From: an uncultured Collinsella sp.
Lineage (GTDB): Bacteria > Actinomycetota > Coriobacteriia > Coriobacteriales > Coriobacteriaceae
Length of the DNA stretch: 64,000 bases
Assembly (NCBI GenBank): GCA_900541175.1
Contig: UQIT01000004.1
Location: forward strand, 1-64,000
Direction of reading: 5' to 3'
Part shown: in pieces, positions 26,393 through 34,115 of the stretch
Numbering within the stretch: the first letter of the stretch is position 1
Layout: each line of letters begins with the position of its first letter
Notes under the pieces: model-generated
Database searches by the model: none
Told to the model about the DNA's origin: nothing
Seen by the model: only the letters and a program-made list of their open reading frames with translations
Program-made: the position numbers and the translations under genes

Positions 26393-27790
26393 TTAGGCTC
26401 GCTCGATGAAGGCCTTGTAACCGCGATATGCCTCGTAGATGTCGGCCTTGTTGGCGACCTCCCACAGGGCGTGCATGGACAGGACGGCAACGCCGGAGTC
26501 GATGACGTTCATGCCGTACTTGGCCATGATGTAGGCGATGGTGCCGCCGCCACCAGCGTTGACGCGGCCGAGCTCGCAGGTCTGGAAGTCCACGCCGGCC
26601 TCGTCCATGATGTCGCGGACGAGGGCCACATACTCGGCGTCGGCGTCGTTAGAGCCGCCCTTGCCGCGGCTGCCCGTGTACTTGTTAAAGCACAGGCCGC
26701 GACCCATGAAGGCGGCGTTCTTGGTCTCGAACTTGCCGGCATAGCCCGGGTCGAAGCCGGCGGACACGTCGGAGGAGAGCATACGGCTGCGGGCGAGCGC
26801 GCGGCGCAGGGCCAGCGGGCTATCCTCGCCGGCGAGTGTCATGATCTCGGCGACGGTGTTCTCGAAGAAGCGGCTCGTCATGCCGGTGGCACCCACGGAG
26901 CCGATCTCCTCCTTGTCGACGATGAGCGTGATGCTCGTGCGCTCCACGTTGGTGACGTTGATCTGGGCGAGCATGGAGGGGTAGGCACAGACGCGGTCGT
27001 CATGGCCATAGCCCAGAATCATGGAGCGGTCGAGGCCCATGTCGCGGGCGGGGCCGGCGGGCACGACCTCGATCTCGGCGGAGAGGAAGTCCTCCTCCTC
27101 GACGTCGTACTGCTCCTTGAGGATATCCAGGAACATCTGCTTGACGGGCTCCTTGGGGGCGTCCTTGTCGTCCTCGTCAAACTTGACGGGGCGGCCGCCC
27201 ACGATCACGTCGAGAATCTCGGCATCGACGGCGTCCTTGGCAGGCTTGGACATCTGCTCGCTCGAGAGGTGGATCAGCAGGTCGGAGATGGTAAAGACCG
27301 GGTCGTCCGCCTTGTCGCCGATATTGATGTCGACGGTGGTACCGTCCTTTTTGCAGATGACGCCCACGAGTGCGAGCGGGGAGGCCACCCAGTGGTAGCT
27401 CTTGACGCCACCGTAGTAGTGCGTGTCGAGGTAGGCCATGTCGCCGGCCTCGAAGGCGGGGTTCTGCTTAAGGTCTAGGCGCGGCGAGTCCACGTGGGCG
27501 CCCAGGATGTTAAAGCCCTGCTCGAGCGGGGCGGTGCCCAGGTTGACGAGCATGAGGTCCTTGCCGTGATTGGCGGCGTACACCTTGTCGCCTGCCTTGA
27601 GCTCGCGGCCTTCGGCGATCACGGTCTCCAGGTCGACGTATCCCGCCTCCTCGGCCATCTTGATGCCGGTCTTGACGCACAGGCGCTCGGTCTTGTTCTC
27701 GCTCAAAAACTGCTTATAGCCGCGGCAAAGCTCCTCGAGCTCCTCGACTTGCTGTGGCGTGTACTTTTTCCATGCGCAGGGACGCTCCAT
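26393..27790 (-). CDS. M18 family aminopeptidase
   Basis: Cytoplasmic dinuclear-zinc aminopeptidase of the aspartyl aminopeptidase/LAP4 family, removing N-terminal residues from peptides. Metal-binding and catalytic segments visible are FNILGAHVDSPRLDLKQ, the ILGYGHDDRVCAYPSML region, VDKEEIGSVGATGM (catalytic Glu pair) and the late His in VLSMHALWEVANKAD. It has 465 aa. ATG 27790 follows AAAGGAG at 8 bp; further upstream in-frame codons lack an SD. It is divergent from polA. Confidence 0.93.
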   Translation of the reverse strand: MERPCAWKKYTPQQVEELEELCRGYKQFLSENKTERLCVKTGIKMAEEAGYVDLETVIAEGRELKAGDKVYAANHGKDLMLVNLGTAPLEQGFNILGAHVDSPRLDLKQNPAFEAGDMAYLDTHYYGGVKSYHWVASPLALVGVICKKDGTTVDINIGDKADDPVFTISDLLIHLSSEQMSKPAKDAVDAEILDVIVGGRPVKFDEDDKDAPKEPVKQMFLDILKEQYDVEEEDFLSAEIEVVPAGPARDMGLDRSMILGYGHDDRVCAYPSMLAQINVTNVERTSITLIVDKEEIGSVGATGMTSRFFENTVAEIMTLAGEDSPLALRRALARSRMLSSDVSAGFDPGYAGKFETKNAAFMGRGLCFNKYTGSRGKGGSNDADAEYVALVRDIMDEAGVDFQTCELGRVNAGGGGTIAYIMAKYGMNVIDSGVAVLSMHALWEVANKADIYEAYRGYKAFIERA

Positions 27791-27956
27791 GACGCAGGCT
27801 CCTTTCGGATCGATCGTGCTGGTTGATGTACCGTGAGCCATCGTATCACGCGCGGGCTCACGGTGGCGGGGGAGCTTGATGTGAGGTGGCCGCGGGGCGG
27901 GGAGCGTGTAAACTGGAGTGAGCAAACCGTGCCCAGCCCAAAGCGAGGTATTTAAT

Positions 27957-30707
27957 ATGTCTGACAAGCGCCGCACTTTTGCCGTTATCGACGGCAACTC
28001 GCTCATGCACCGCGCCTTTCACGCCGTGCCGCCGACCATGAACGCGCCGGACGGTCGCCCCACCAACGCGATCTTTGGCTTTCTGAACATGTTTCTCAAG
28101 ATGATTGATGCCTTTAACCCCGACGGTGTGGTCGTGGCGTTTGACAAGGGTAAGCCGCGCGTGCGCATGGAGATGCTGCCGCAGTATAAGGCGCAACGCC
28201 CGCCCATGGACCCCGATCTGCATGCGCAGTTCCCTATGATTAAGGAGCTGCTCACCGCGCTCAACGTGCCGATTCTGCAGTCCGAGGGCTGGGAAGGCGA
28301 CGATATCCTGGGAACCATGGCGCGCCTGGGCGAGCAGGCCGGCTGCGACATGCTACTGGTGACCGGCGACCGCGACATGTATCAACTCGTGACCGAGCAC
28401 GTCAACGTGGTCTCGACCCGCAAGGGCCTGTCTGACGTGGCGATCATGACGCCCGAGAGCGTGGACGACCTGTATCACGGCATTACGCCGGCGCTCGTGC
28501 CCGATTTTTACGGTCTAAAGGGCGATACGTCGGACAACATTCCCGGCGTACCGGGCATCGGCCCCAAAAAGGCGAGCGCGCTCATCGCACAGTACGGCAG
28601 CTTGGACGAGGTCATCGCGCATGCCGATGAGGTCAAGGGCAAGATGGGCGAGAACCTGCGTGCGCACATCGACGATGCGCTGCTGAGCCGCAAGGTCGCA
28701 ACCATTCGCACCGATGCGCCCGTCGAGCTCGACTTTGACGAAACGTCCTTCCCGGCGTTTTCTGCCGATGAGGTTTCCACGGCGCTGGGTACGCTTGGTA
28801 TCACCGCCATGCAGAACCGTTTCTTGGCGCTGATCGGCGGCGGGGGCGGGGCTGCTGCTGCCTCCAGTGTGTTTGAGATACCTGCGATGGTTCGCGCAGC
28901 CGCCGGCGATGCTGACGCGCTTGGTGCCGTTGCGGCTGAGGTCTCCCGCGCGATTGATGCCGGCGAGTGGGTCGCCGCCGTGGTGGACGATGACAAGGAA
29001 GAGGGCGCGCTCTTTGGACTGACGCGCACGCTGTGGTTGGCGACGTCCAAGGGCCTGTTCGCGCTCGAGGAGGGCGACGGCGCCTCCACTGCCGTAGCCG
29101 ATGGCTTCAACTTCGCTCACGGTGTGATCGCCGGCGTGCTTGCGCGCCTGTTTATGGAGGGCCGCGTGGCGAGCCCGGATACGAAGGCGCTGCTGCACGA
29201 GCTTTCGCCCATCGATTCTTCTGAGCCCGAGCTCATGGATCCGCTCGCTGCCGATTCCACGCGTATCTTCGATACCTTGGTCGCTGCCTATCTGCTGGAT
29301 TCCGATCGCTCCGAGTTCGATGAGGCATATCTTGCCGATACGTATCTGCAGATGGCGCTGCCTGCGGCGCGCGGCGCAGAGGGTGCTGGTGAGGACGCTC
29401 CGGCGCCTGCCGCCCGTACTGCGGCTCTGACGCTGGCGCTCGTGGCGCCGCTGCGCGAGTGCATGGCCCGTGAGAATGCCGCCAACGTGTTCGATGGCAT
29501 TGAGATGCCACTCGTGCCGGTGCTTGCCAAGATGGAGCGCGCGGGCATGCTCGTGGACCCCGACCGTCTGCACAGCCTGTCCGAGGGCCTGGCGACCCAG
29601 ATTACCGAGGTTGAGCGCAGTATTCGCGACCTAGCGGGTGACGAGACCTTTAATATTGGCAGTCCCATGCAGCTGTCGCACGTGCTCTTTGATGTGATGG
29701 GGCTTCCGACCAAGGGCCTCAAGAAGACTAAGCGCGGCTATTATTCGACCAACGCCAAGGTGCTGAGCGATCTTGCGCGTGACCACGAAATCGTGCGTCT
29801 GATCTTGGACTGGCGTGAGAAGTCTAAGATCAAGTCCACCTATCTGGACACGCTGGGCCCGCTACGCCGAGGCGACGGCCGCGTACACACTACGTACAAC
29901 CAGACCATCACGGCAACGGGGCGTCTGTCCTCGAGCGACCCGAACCTGCAGAACATCCCGACGCGCTCTGAGCTGGGCCGTACCGTCAAGACGGCGTTTT
30001 CGGCGGGCGAGGGAAGCGTCTTTTTGGCGGTGGACTACTCGCAGATCGAACTGCGTCTGCTGGCGCATCTCTCAGGTGACGAGCACTTGGTGCGCGCCTT
30101 TAACGAGGGCGAGGACTTCCATGCCGAGACGGCGGCGCGCGTGTTCGGTGTGCCGGTGTCCGAGGTAACGCCCGACCTGCGCAGTCGCGCCAAGGCCGTG
30201 AACTTTGGCATCGTGTACGGTCAGCAGGCCTACGGTCTGTCGCAGTCGCTGCATATCTCGATGGCCGAGGCGCGCGACATGATCGACCGCTACTACGAGG
30301 CCTACCCGGGCGTGCGCACGTTCCTCGACAATGTGGTGGCACGTGCCAAGCAGACGGGCTACGCCGAGACCATGTATGGCCGCCGTCGCCATATTCCCGA
30401 GCTCAAGGCCAAAAACCCACAACTCCGCGGCTTTGGTGAGCGCACGGCCATGAACCATCCCATGCAGGGCACCGCGGCCGACATCATCAAGATCGCGATG
30501 GCCCGCGTAAGCCGCCGTCTGGAAGAAGAAGGCTTTGCCGCCCACATGATCCTGCAGGTACACGACGAACTGGACTTTGAGTGCCCCGTCGATGAGGTCG
30601 AGCGCCTAACCACCATGGTCCGCGACGTCATGGAGCACGTAGTGGACCTCCGTGTCCCCCTAATCGCCGAAGCCAGCACCGGCATAACCTGGGCCGACGC
30701 CAAATAG
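27957..30707 (+). CDS. polA: DNA polymerase I
   Basis: Repair and Okazaki-fragment polymerase, 916 aa. The N-terminal 5'-3' exonuclease/FEN domain shows VIDGNSLMHRAFHA, AFDKGKPRVRMEMLPQYK, EGWEGDDILGTMA, TGDRDMYQLV and the GVPGIGPKKA helix-hairpin-helix. The middle region (about 310-560) has no recognisable acidic proofreading motifs, so 3'-5' exonuclease is probably inactive. Polymerase motifs A (LAVDYSQIELRLLAHLSGD), B (RSRAKAVNFGIVYGQ) and C (LQVHDEL) are intact. The start is ATG 27957. The last 150 bp shift towards A- and C-rich codon endings. Confidence 0.97.
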   Translation: MSDKRRTFAVIDGNSLMHRAFHAVPPTMNAPDGRPTNAIFGFLNMFLKMIDAFNPDGVVVAFDKGKPRVRMEMLPQYKAQRPPMDPDLHAQFPMIKELLTALNVPILQSEGWEGDDILGTMARLGEQAGCDMLLVTGDRDMYQLVTEHVNVVSTRKGLSDVAIMTPESVDDLYHGITPALVPDFYGLKGDTSDNIPGVPGIGPKKASALIAQYGSLDEVIAHADEVKGKMGENLRAHIDDALLSRKVATIRTDAPVELDFDETSFPAFSADEVSTALGTLGITAMQNRFLALIGGGGGAAAASSVFEIPAMVRAAAGDADALGAVAAEVSRAIDAGEWVAAVVDDDKEEGALFGLTRTLWLATSKGLFALEEGDGASTAVADGFNFAHGVIAGVLARLFMEGRVASPDTKALLHELSPIDSSEPELMDPLAADSTRIFDTLVAAYLLDSDRSEFDEAYLADTYLQMALPAARGAEGAGEDAPAPAARTAALTLALVAPLRECMARENAANVFDGIEMPLVPVLAKMERAGMLVDPDRLHSLSEGLATQITEVERSIRDLAGDETFNIGSPMQLSHVLFDVMGLPTKGLKKTKRGYYSTNAKVLSDLARDHEIVRLILDWREKSKIKSTYLDTLGPLRRGDGRVHTTYNQTITATGRLSSSDPNLQNIPTRSELGRTVKTAFSAGEGSVFLAVDYSQIELRLLAHLSGDEHLVRAFNEGEDFHAETAARVFGVPVSEVTPDLRSRAKAVNFGIVYGQQAYGLSQSLHISMAEARDMIDRYYEAYPGVRTFLDNVVARAKQTGYAETMYGRRRHIPELKAKNPQLRGFGERTAMNHPMQGTAADIIKIAMARVSRRLEEEGFAAHMILQVHDELDFECPVDEVERLTTMVRDVMEHVVDLRVPLIAEASTGITWADAK

Positions 30708-30740
30708 GGAAGCGCCCACAGTTCCAAAGTAACCAAACCA

Positions 30741-30774
30741 GAAGGGGGCTCCTTGCCAACAAGGAGCCCCCTTC
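30741..30774 (+). terminator. Strong hairpin after polA
   Basis: A perfect 15-bp stem starting GAAGGGGGCTCCTTG with loop CCAA. The downstream tract is ATTCC rather than a T-run, so it may work with the long inverted repeat further on. Confidence 0.7.
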
Positions 30775-30841
30775 ATTCCAAAAAATCAGCCAAGTATCTA
30801 GACATTCAAGACACCATCTAGGCGGCAAGCAAGTAAACCTA

Positions 30842-30971
30842 GGACCTGGCCGGGCGGCGCGGATTAGTTTTTCGTAGATTCCGCACGAGCCGGAAAGCAC
30901 TTAATGTGCTTTCCGAGCGAGCCCAGGACCTGACCGAACGAAAAACTAATCCGCGCCGCCCGGCCAGGTCC
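30842..30971. repeat. Long intergenic element: perfect 33-bp inverted repeat with nested 10-bp hairpin
   Basis: Arms 30842-30874 and 30939-30971 are exact reverse complements over 33 bp (left arm begins GGACCTGGCCGGGCGG). Inside, CGGAAAGCAC (30891-30900) pairs with GTGCTTTCCG (30906-30915), and AGGACCTGACCG near the right arm partly repeats the arm end. It lies between convergent polA and the HAD gene. No ORF or terminal direct repeat is evident. Confidence 0.88.
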
Positions 30972-30982
30972 GACGAGCCACG

Positions 30983-31810
30983 TTACCGAGCCGCCAGGAT
31001 GGCGTCGATGAGCGTCAGTACGCCCCCGTCGTTGTTGCTCGGAATGCGCCACTTGGCGTGCGCGTTCATGTGCTCCTCGGCATTGTCCACGATGAAGCTG
31101 TGACCGACGCGCTCCAGCATGGGGATGTCGTTGTAGGTGTCGCCCACGGCGGCAGCATCGGCAATATCGATGTCCAGGTGCTCGCACAGGTGCGCGACGC
31201 CGGCGCCCTTGTCGACGCCCAGGTTCATAAAGTCGATCCACTCGCGCCCGGCGTTGGTGACGTAGAGCTTGTCCGAGAACTCGGGGCTATAGGTCTCGCG
31301 GAAAGCGGGCTCGGCGTCGTAGCCGGGGAAGAAGACCGAAATCTTGTTGGACTCGAAATCAATGCCCTCAAAGCTGTCGACGTAGTTGATTGTGTTGTAG
31401 TAGACGCTGATCTCGTCGTGGTATTGATGGTCGCGGGCAAGCACGTAGAACTCGTCGAAGCAGCACAGGACGGGGACAGCGCGAGGATCCTCCGAGGCAC
31501 GGCTCAAGACCTGCTGATACAGCTCCACGTCAATATTGCTCTTATAGATATAGCTGCCGCGATAGATCACGCACGCTCCGTTGTCGGGACAAAAGGCGAG
31601 GCGGTTCTTGATGCCCTCGAACATCTCCTCGAGCTTGGGGGCGGGACGTCCGCTGGCGGGGCAGAATACGATGCCGGCGTCGGCGAGCTTGTCCAGGCGC
31701 TCATCAAGACCGTGGGGCAGCACACGCTCGTCGGTCAGCAGCGTCTTGTCCATATCGACGGCGAGAATCTTAATGTTGCCGATGTTGGCGTCCGATTCGT
31801 AAGTTTGCAT
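30983..31810 (-). CDS. Cof-type HAD-IIB phosphatase
   Basis: HAD-superfamily phosphatase with a C2-type cap, acting on a sugar phosphate or related metabolite. Motif I is AVDMDKTLL, motif II the Ser of CPASGRPAP, motif III Lys in VDKGAGVAHL, and motif IV GDTYNDIPML. It has 275 aa. The start ATG 31810 has AAAGGCGC upstream. It is divergent from argG, with 553 bp of regulatory sequence between. Confidence 0.9.
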   Translation of the reverse strand: MQTYESDANIGNIKILAVDMDKTLLTDERVLPHGLDERLDKLADAGIVFCPASGRPAPKLEEMFEGIKNRLAFCPDNGACVIYRGSYIYKSNIDVELYQQVLSRASEDPRAVPVLCCFDEFYVLARDHQYHDEISVYYNTINYVDSFEGIDFESNKISVFFPGYDAEPAFRETYSPEFSDKLYVTNAGREWIDFMNLGVDKGAGVAHLCEHLDIDIADAAAVGDTYNDIPMLERVGHSFIVDNAEEHMNAHAKWRIPSNNDGGVLTLIDAILAAR

Positions 31811-31953
31811 AAAAATGCGCCTTTCGTTTCGAGATTGTTTCAGACGTTATAACCATCAACTCGTAGTCAGGCGTATTTTCGCAGGAACGGAGCGTATTTG
31901 CACCACGCTTCACAAAGTAATGAAAAAACTTTTCAGAAATTTGAATTTGTCGC

Positions 31954-31981
31954 TTGTGCTGCGGGCACTTTAGCGTAATAT
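31954..31981 (+). promoter_or_regulatory. Candidate promoter of the argG leader transcript
   Basis: TTGTGC (31954-31959) and TAATAT (31976-31981) with a 16-bp spacer. The predicted transcription start, near 31988, coincides with the beginning of the folded leader, which supports it. AT-rich TTGAATTT-like half sites nearby (31941-31948) might bind ArgR, but this is weak. Confidence 0.55.
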
Positions 31982-31988
31982 AGCGACC

Positions 31989-32045
31989 ATCGAAAACGGA
32001 GACGGCAAAAGAGCCGCTTACCGAGGAAAAGGTACCGTTTGCGAT
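31989..32045 (+). promoter_or_regulatory. Possible three-way-junction RNA at the 5' end of the argG leader
   Basis: By eye, ATCG-a-AAACGG (31989-31999) pairs with CCGTTT-g-CGAT (32035-32045), enclosing two hairpins: CGGC/GCCG (32003-32016) and TACC/GGTA (32019-32034). A closed multibranch structure immediately at the predicted 5' end could stabilise the mRNA or act as a sensor. It is hand-folded and unsupported by covariation. Confidence 0.4.
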
Positions 32046-32084
32046 ATTTGAATTGCGCCCGGCGATACGTGAAAGGAGAGGCAG

Positions 32085-32159
32085 ATGCAGTTCGTAAAGA
32101 TCATCACCACTGCAGACAATGCCATCCGACGCCAGCGCGCAATTTCCCGACGACGATAA
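32085..32159 (+). CDS. Putative arginine leader peptide (24 codons) of argG
   Basis: A short ORF with a strong SD (GAAAGGAGAGG, 4 bp before ATG 32085). It encodes 24 residues ending RRQRAISRRR: six Arg codons in the last eleven sense codons, four of them CGA, a codon little used in the surrounding genes. The ORF stops at 32159 just before mutually exclusive hairpins and about 200 bp upstream of argG, the arginine-biosynthetic gene it would sense for. This is the classic layout of a regulatory leader peptide; function is inferred. Confidence 0.75.
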   Translation: MQFVKIITTADNAIRRQRAISRRR

Positions 32160-32223
32160 CAATCGTCTCTGTTCGTATGGGGTGAAATGCCCCAACAGAG
32201 TCATTTTGAGGTTGTTGGGTTTT
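32152..32223 (+). promoter_or_regulatory. Transcription attenuator: alternative pause, antiterminator and terminator hairpins
   Basis: Region 1:2, GACGA (last Arg codons) with TCGTC around the stop codon. Region 2:3, CTCTGTT (32167-32173) with AACAGAG (32194-32200), supported by GGGG/CCCC inside. Region 3:4, CCCAACA (32191-32197) with TGTTGGG (32213-32219), followed by TTTT. 2:3 and 3:4 share bases, so they exclude each other. A ribosome stalled on the Arg codons would mask region 1 and favour the antiterminator 2:3; with ample arginine the ribosome would reach the stop codon, cover region 2 and allow terminator 3:4. Confidence 0.7.
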
Positions 32224-32269
32224 AGCACGACATAGACGCATGTTTCTAGGGCATGTTGTGCTGCTTTTT
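32224..32269 (+). terminator. Second terminator-like hairpin in the argG leader
   Basis: AGCACGACAT (32224-32233) pairs with ATGTTGTGCT (32253-32262; one G-T) and is followed by GCTTTTTG. It directly abuts the T-run of the first terminator and may be the main termination point or an independent control step. Confidence 0.7.
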
Positions 32270-32363
32270 GCTATTTAACCTGATATTGCACGGTTTTTGA
32301 CCTCGAAATGACTTGCAACTGACCGATGTTCTAACTAGCTACCAAGGGCGAAAGGAAACAGCC

Positions 32364-33590
32364 ATGAGCAAGGAAAAAGTCGTTCTCGCATATTCCGGTG
32401 GTCTTGATACATCCGTATGTGTCAAGTGGCTCCAGGACGAGAAGAATCTCGATGTCGTTTGTGTCTGCGGCAATGTGGGCCAGGAGGAGACCGGCCTGGA
32501 TGCCAAGAAGCAGAAGGCGCTCGACCTGGGCGTTCTCGATTGCCAGGTGCTCGACCTGCGCGACGAGTTCTCCGATGAGTTCCTGACTAAGGCCATCGCC
32601 GCAAACTCCATGTACGAGAACAAGTACCCGCTGCTCTCCGCCCTGTCTCGCCCGCTGCTTGCCAAGAAGCTTGTCGAGGTCGCCCACGAGTTTGGCGCGA
32701 CCTACGTCGCCCACGGCTGCACCGGCAAGGGTAACGACCAGGTTCGTTTTGAGGCTGCCGTCAAGGCCCTCGACCCCGAGCTTAAGGTTATCGCCCCGGT
32801 TCGCGAGTGGGACCTGAAGTGCCGTCCCGACGAGGTCGCCTATGCCCACGCCCACAACGTGCCGGTTCCCGAGGGTGCCAACGACAACCCCTATTCCATC
32901 GACGATAACCTGTGGGGTCGTGCCATTGAGTGCGGCCACCTGGAGGATCCCTGGAACGAGCCGCTCGACGACGCCTGGGTTATGACCAAGAATCCCGAGG
33001 ACACGCCCGACACCCCGACGTATACCGAGATTGAGTTTGAGGCGGGCAAGCCCGTCGCCGTCGACGGCAAGAAGATGAAGCTCTCCGAGATCGTCATCGC
33101 CCTCAACAAGATTTCGGGCGACAACGGCTTTGGCCGTCTCGACCTGGTCGAGGATCGTCTGGTGGGCCTCAAGAGCCGCGAGTGCTACGAGGTTCCCGGC
33201 GCCCTGACGCTCATCACCGCCCACAAGGCACTCGAGGACATCTGCGTCGAGGGCGACCTGCTCAAGACTAAGATTAAGCTCGAGCAGGATTGGGCCACCG
33301 CCGTGTACAACGGCCAGTGGTACAGCCCGCTCAAGAACGCGCTCGACGCCTTTATGGCCGACACCCAGAAGTTCGTGACCGGCACCGTCCGCCTGAAGTT
33401 CTTTAAGGGAAACTGCCACGTCGTCGGCCGCAAGAGCCCCTTCAGTCTCTACGACTACGGTCTGGCTACCTACGACCGCGACACCACGTTTGACGAGAAG
33501 GCCAGCGCCGGCTTTATCGAGATCGATACGCTGTCGCTCAAGACGTGGGCTAAGGTCCAGGGTCCCAGCTCTGCCGCCGCCCAGGCTTAA
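32364..33590 (+). CDS. argG: Argininosuccinate synthase
   Basis: ATP-dependent condensation of citrulline and aspartate, the penultimate step of arginine synthesis. The N-type ATP pyrophosphatase loop AYSGGLDTSVCVKWL is present, with VAHGCTGKGNDQVRFE, NPYSIDDNLWGRAIECGHLEDP and KSRECYEVPGA. It has 408 aa. ATG 32364 follows GCGAAAGGAAACAGCC; the upstream in-frame extension from 32313 has no SD. Control is probably by the leader peptide/attenuator 100-400 bp upstream. argH lies downstream, separated by a terminator and a small ORF. Confidence 0.97.
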   Translation: MSKEKVVLAYSGGLDTSVCVKWLQDEKNLDVVCVCGNVGQEETGLDAKKQKALDLGVLDCQVLDLRDEFSDEFLTKAIAANSMYENKYPLLSALSRPLLAKKLVEVAHEFGATYVAHGCTGKGNDQVRFEAAVKALDPELKVIAPVREWDLKCRPDEVAYAHAHNVPVPEGANDNPYSIDDNLWGRAIECGHLEDPWNEPLDDAWVMTKNPEDTPDTPTYTEIEFEAGKPVAVDGKKMKLSEIVIALNKISGDNGFGRLDLVEDRLVGLKSRECYEVPGALTLITAHKALEDICVEGDLLKTKIKLEQDWATAVYNGQWYSPLKNALDAFMADTQKFVTGTVRLKFFKGNCHVVGRKSPFSLYDYGLATYDRDTTFDEKASAGFIEIDTLSLKTWAKVQGPSSAAAQA

Positions 33591-33743
33591 GGCTTCCTTT
33601 CCTTGGTATCCGCGCGGCCCATCCGCGTGATACATAACGGGCGCATGGGGTCCCTACCTTTCGTTATGCTTGCTGACACTTCTTAACATCGGTGGCCCCT
33701 ACGTTCCGCCCGCATATATGATGCCGCGACTGCGGCTGAGTCC

Positions 33744-33776
33744 GAGCCCCGCCGGGGTTGTCCGGCGGGGCTCTTT
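33744..33776 (+). terminator. Terminator downstream of argG
   Basis: A perfect 12-bp stem GAGCCCCGCCGG/CCGGCGGGGCTC with a 6-nt loop is followed by TTTCT. The 150-bp stretch between the argG stop and this hairpin holds two further stems (GTATCCGCGCGG/CCGCGTGATAC at 33607-33631, and CATAACG/CGTTATG at about 33632-33668), giving an unusually structured 3' UTR. Confidence 0.85.
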
Positions 33777-33823
33777 CTATCAATTTGGCGGCTCTGCGCC
33801 TATATATCTGAGGAGTACCTACT

Positions 33824-33994
33824 ATGTTTGACGCCGTTGCACACGCCTTGCTTTCTCTTGCCCCCGAGCTCGATACCGCCAAGGTGGAGGAGGTCCCCAT
33901 GAGCCTGAAGGCTTGGATTGACGGTTCACAGGGCAACATTCGGAGGGAGACGTTGGGTGCCAAGTGCATGGTGCGTCACTTCTTCGCTATTTAG
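33824..33994 (+). CDS. Small ORF (56 codons) between argG and argH, unknown
   Basis: ATG 33824 is preceded by CTGAGGAGTACCTACT, a strong SD at good spacing. It encodes 56 residues beginning MFDAVAHALLSLAPELD, then AKVEEVPMSLKAWIDGSQGN and a basic/hydrophobic end HFFAI. It follows the argG terminator and precedes argH by 121 bp. No membrane helix or known motif is seen. The codon choice looks coding-like in the first half. It could be a small functional protein or a degraded fragment. Confidence 0.45.
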   Translation: MFDAVAHALLSLAPELDTAKVEEVPMSLKAWIDGSQGNIRRETLGAKCMVRHFFAI

Positions 33995-34115
33995 CTTGTC
34001 AGCCTCGCGTGCGGCGAGGGATGTGCAAAACTAGCAGTTGATAAATCGTTTTAACGGCGCTAAACGCAGCTCGCGGACATTGGCGCATTGGTATTTGATG
34101 AAAGGGGACGGTCCC

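Noticed and set aside
31770..32228. 152-codon minus-strand ORF upstream of the HAD gene
   Set aside because: It is antisense to the whole argG leader, overlaps the HAD start, has no SD and no family features; the leader structures explain the sequence better.
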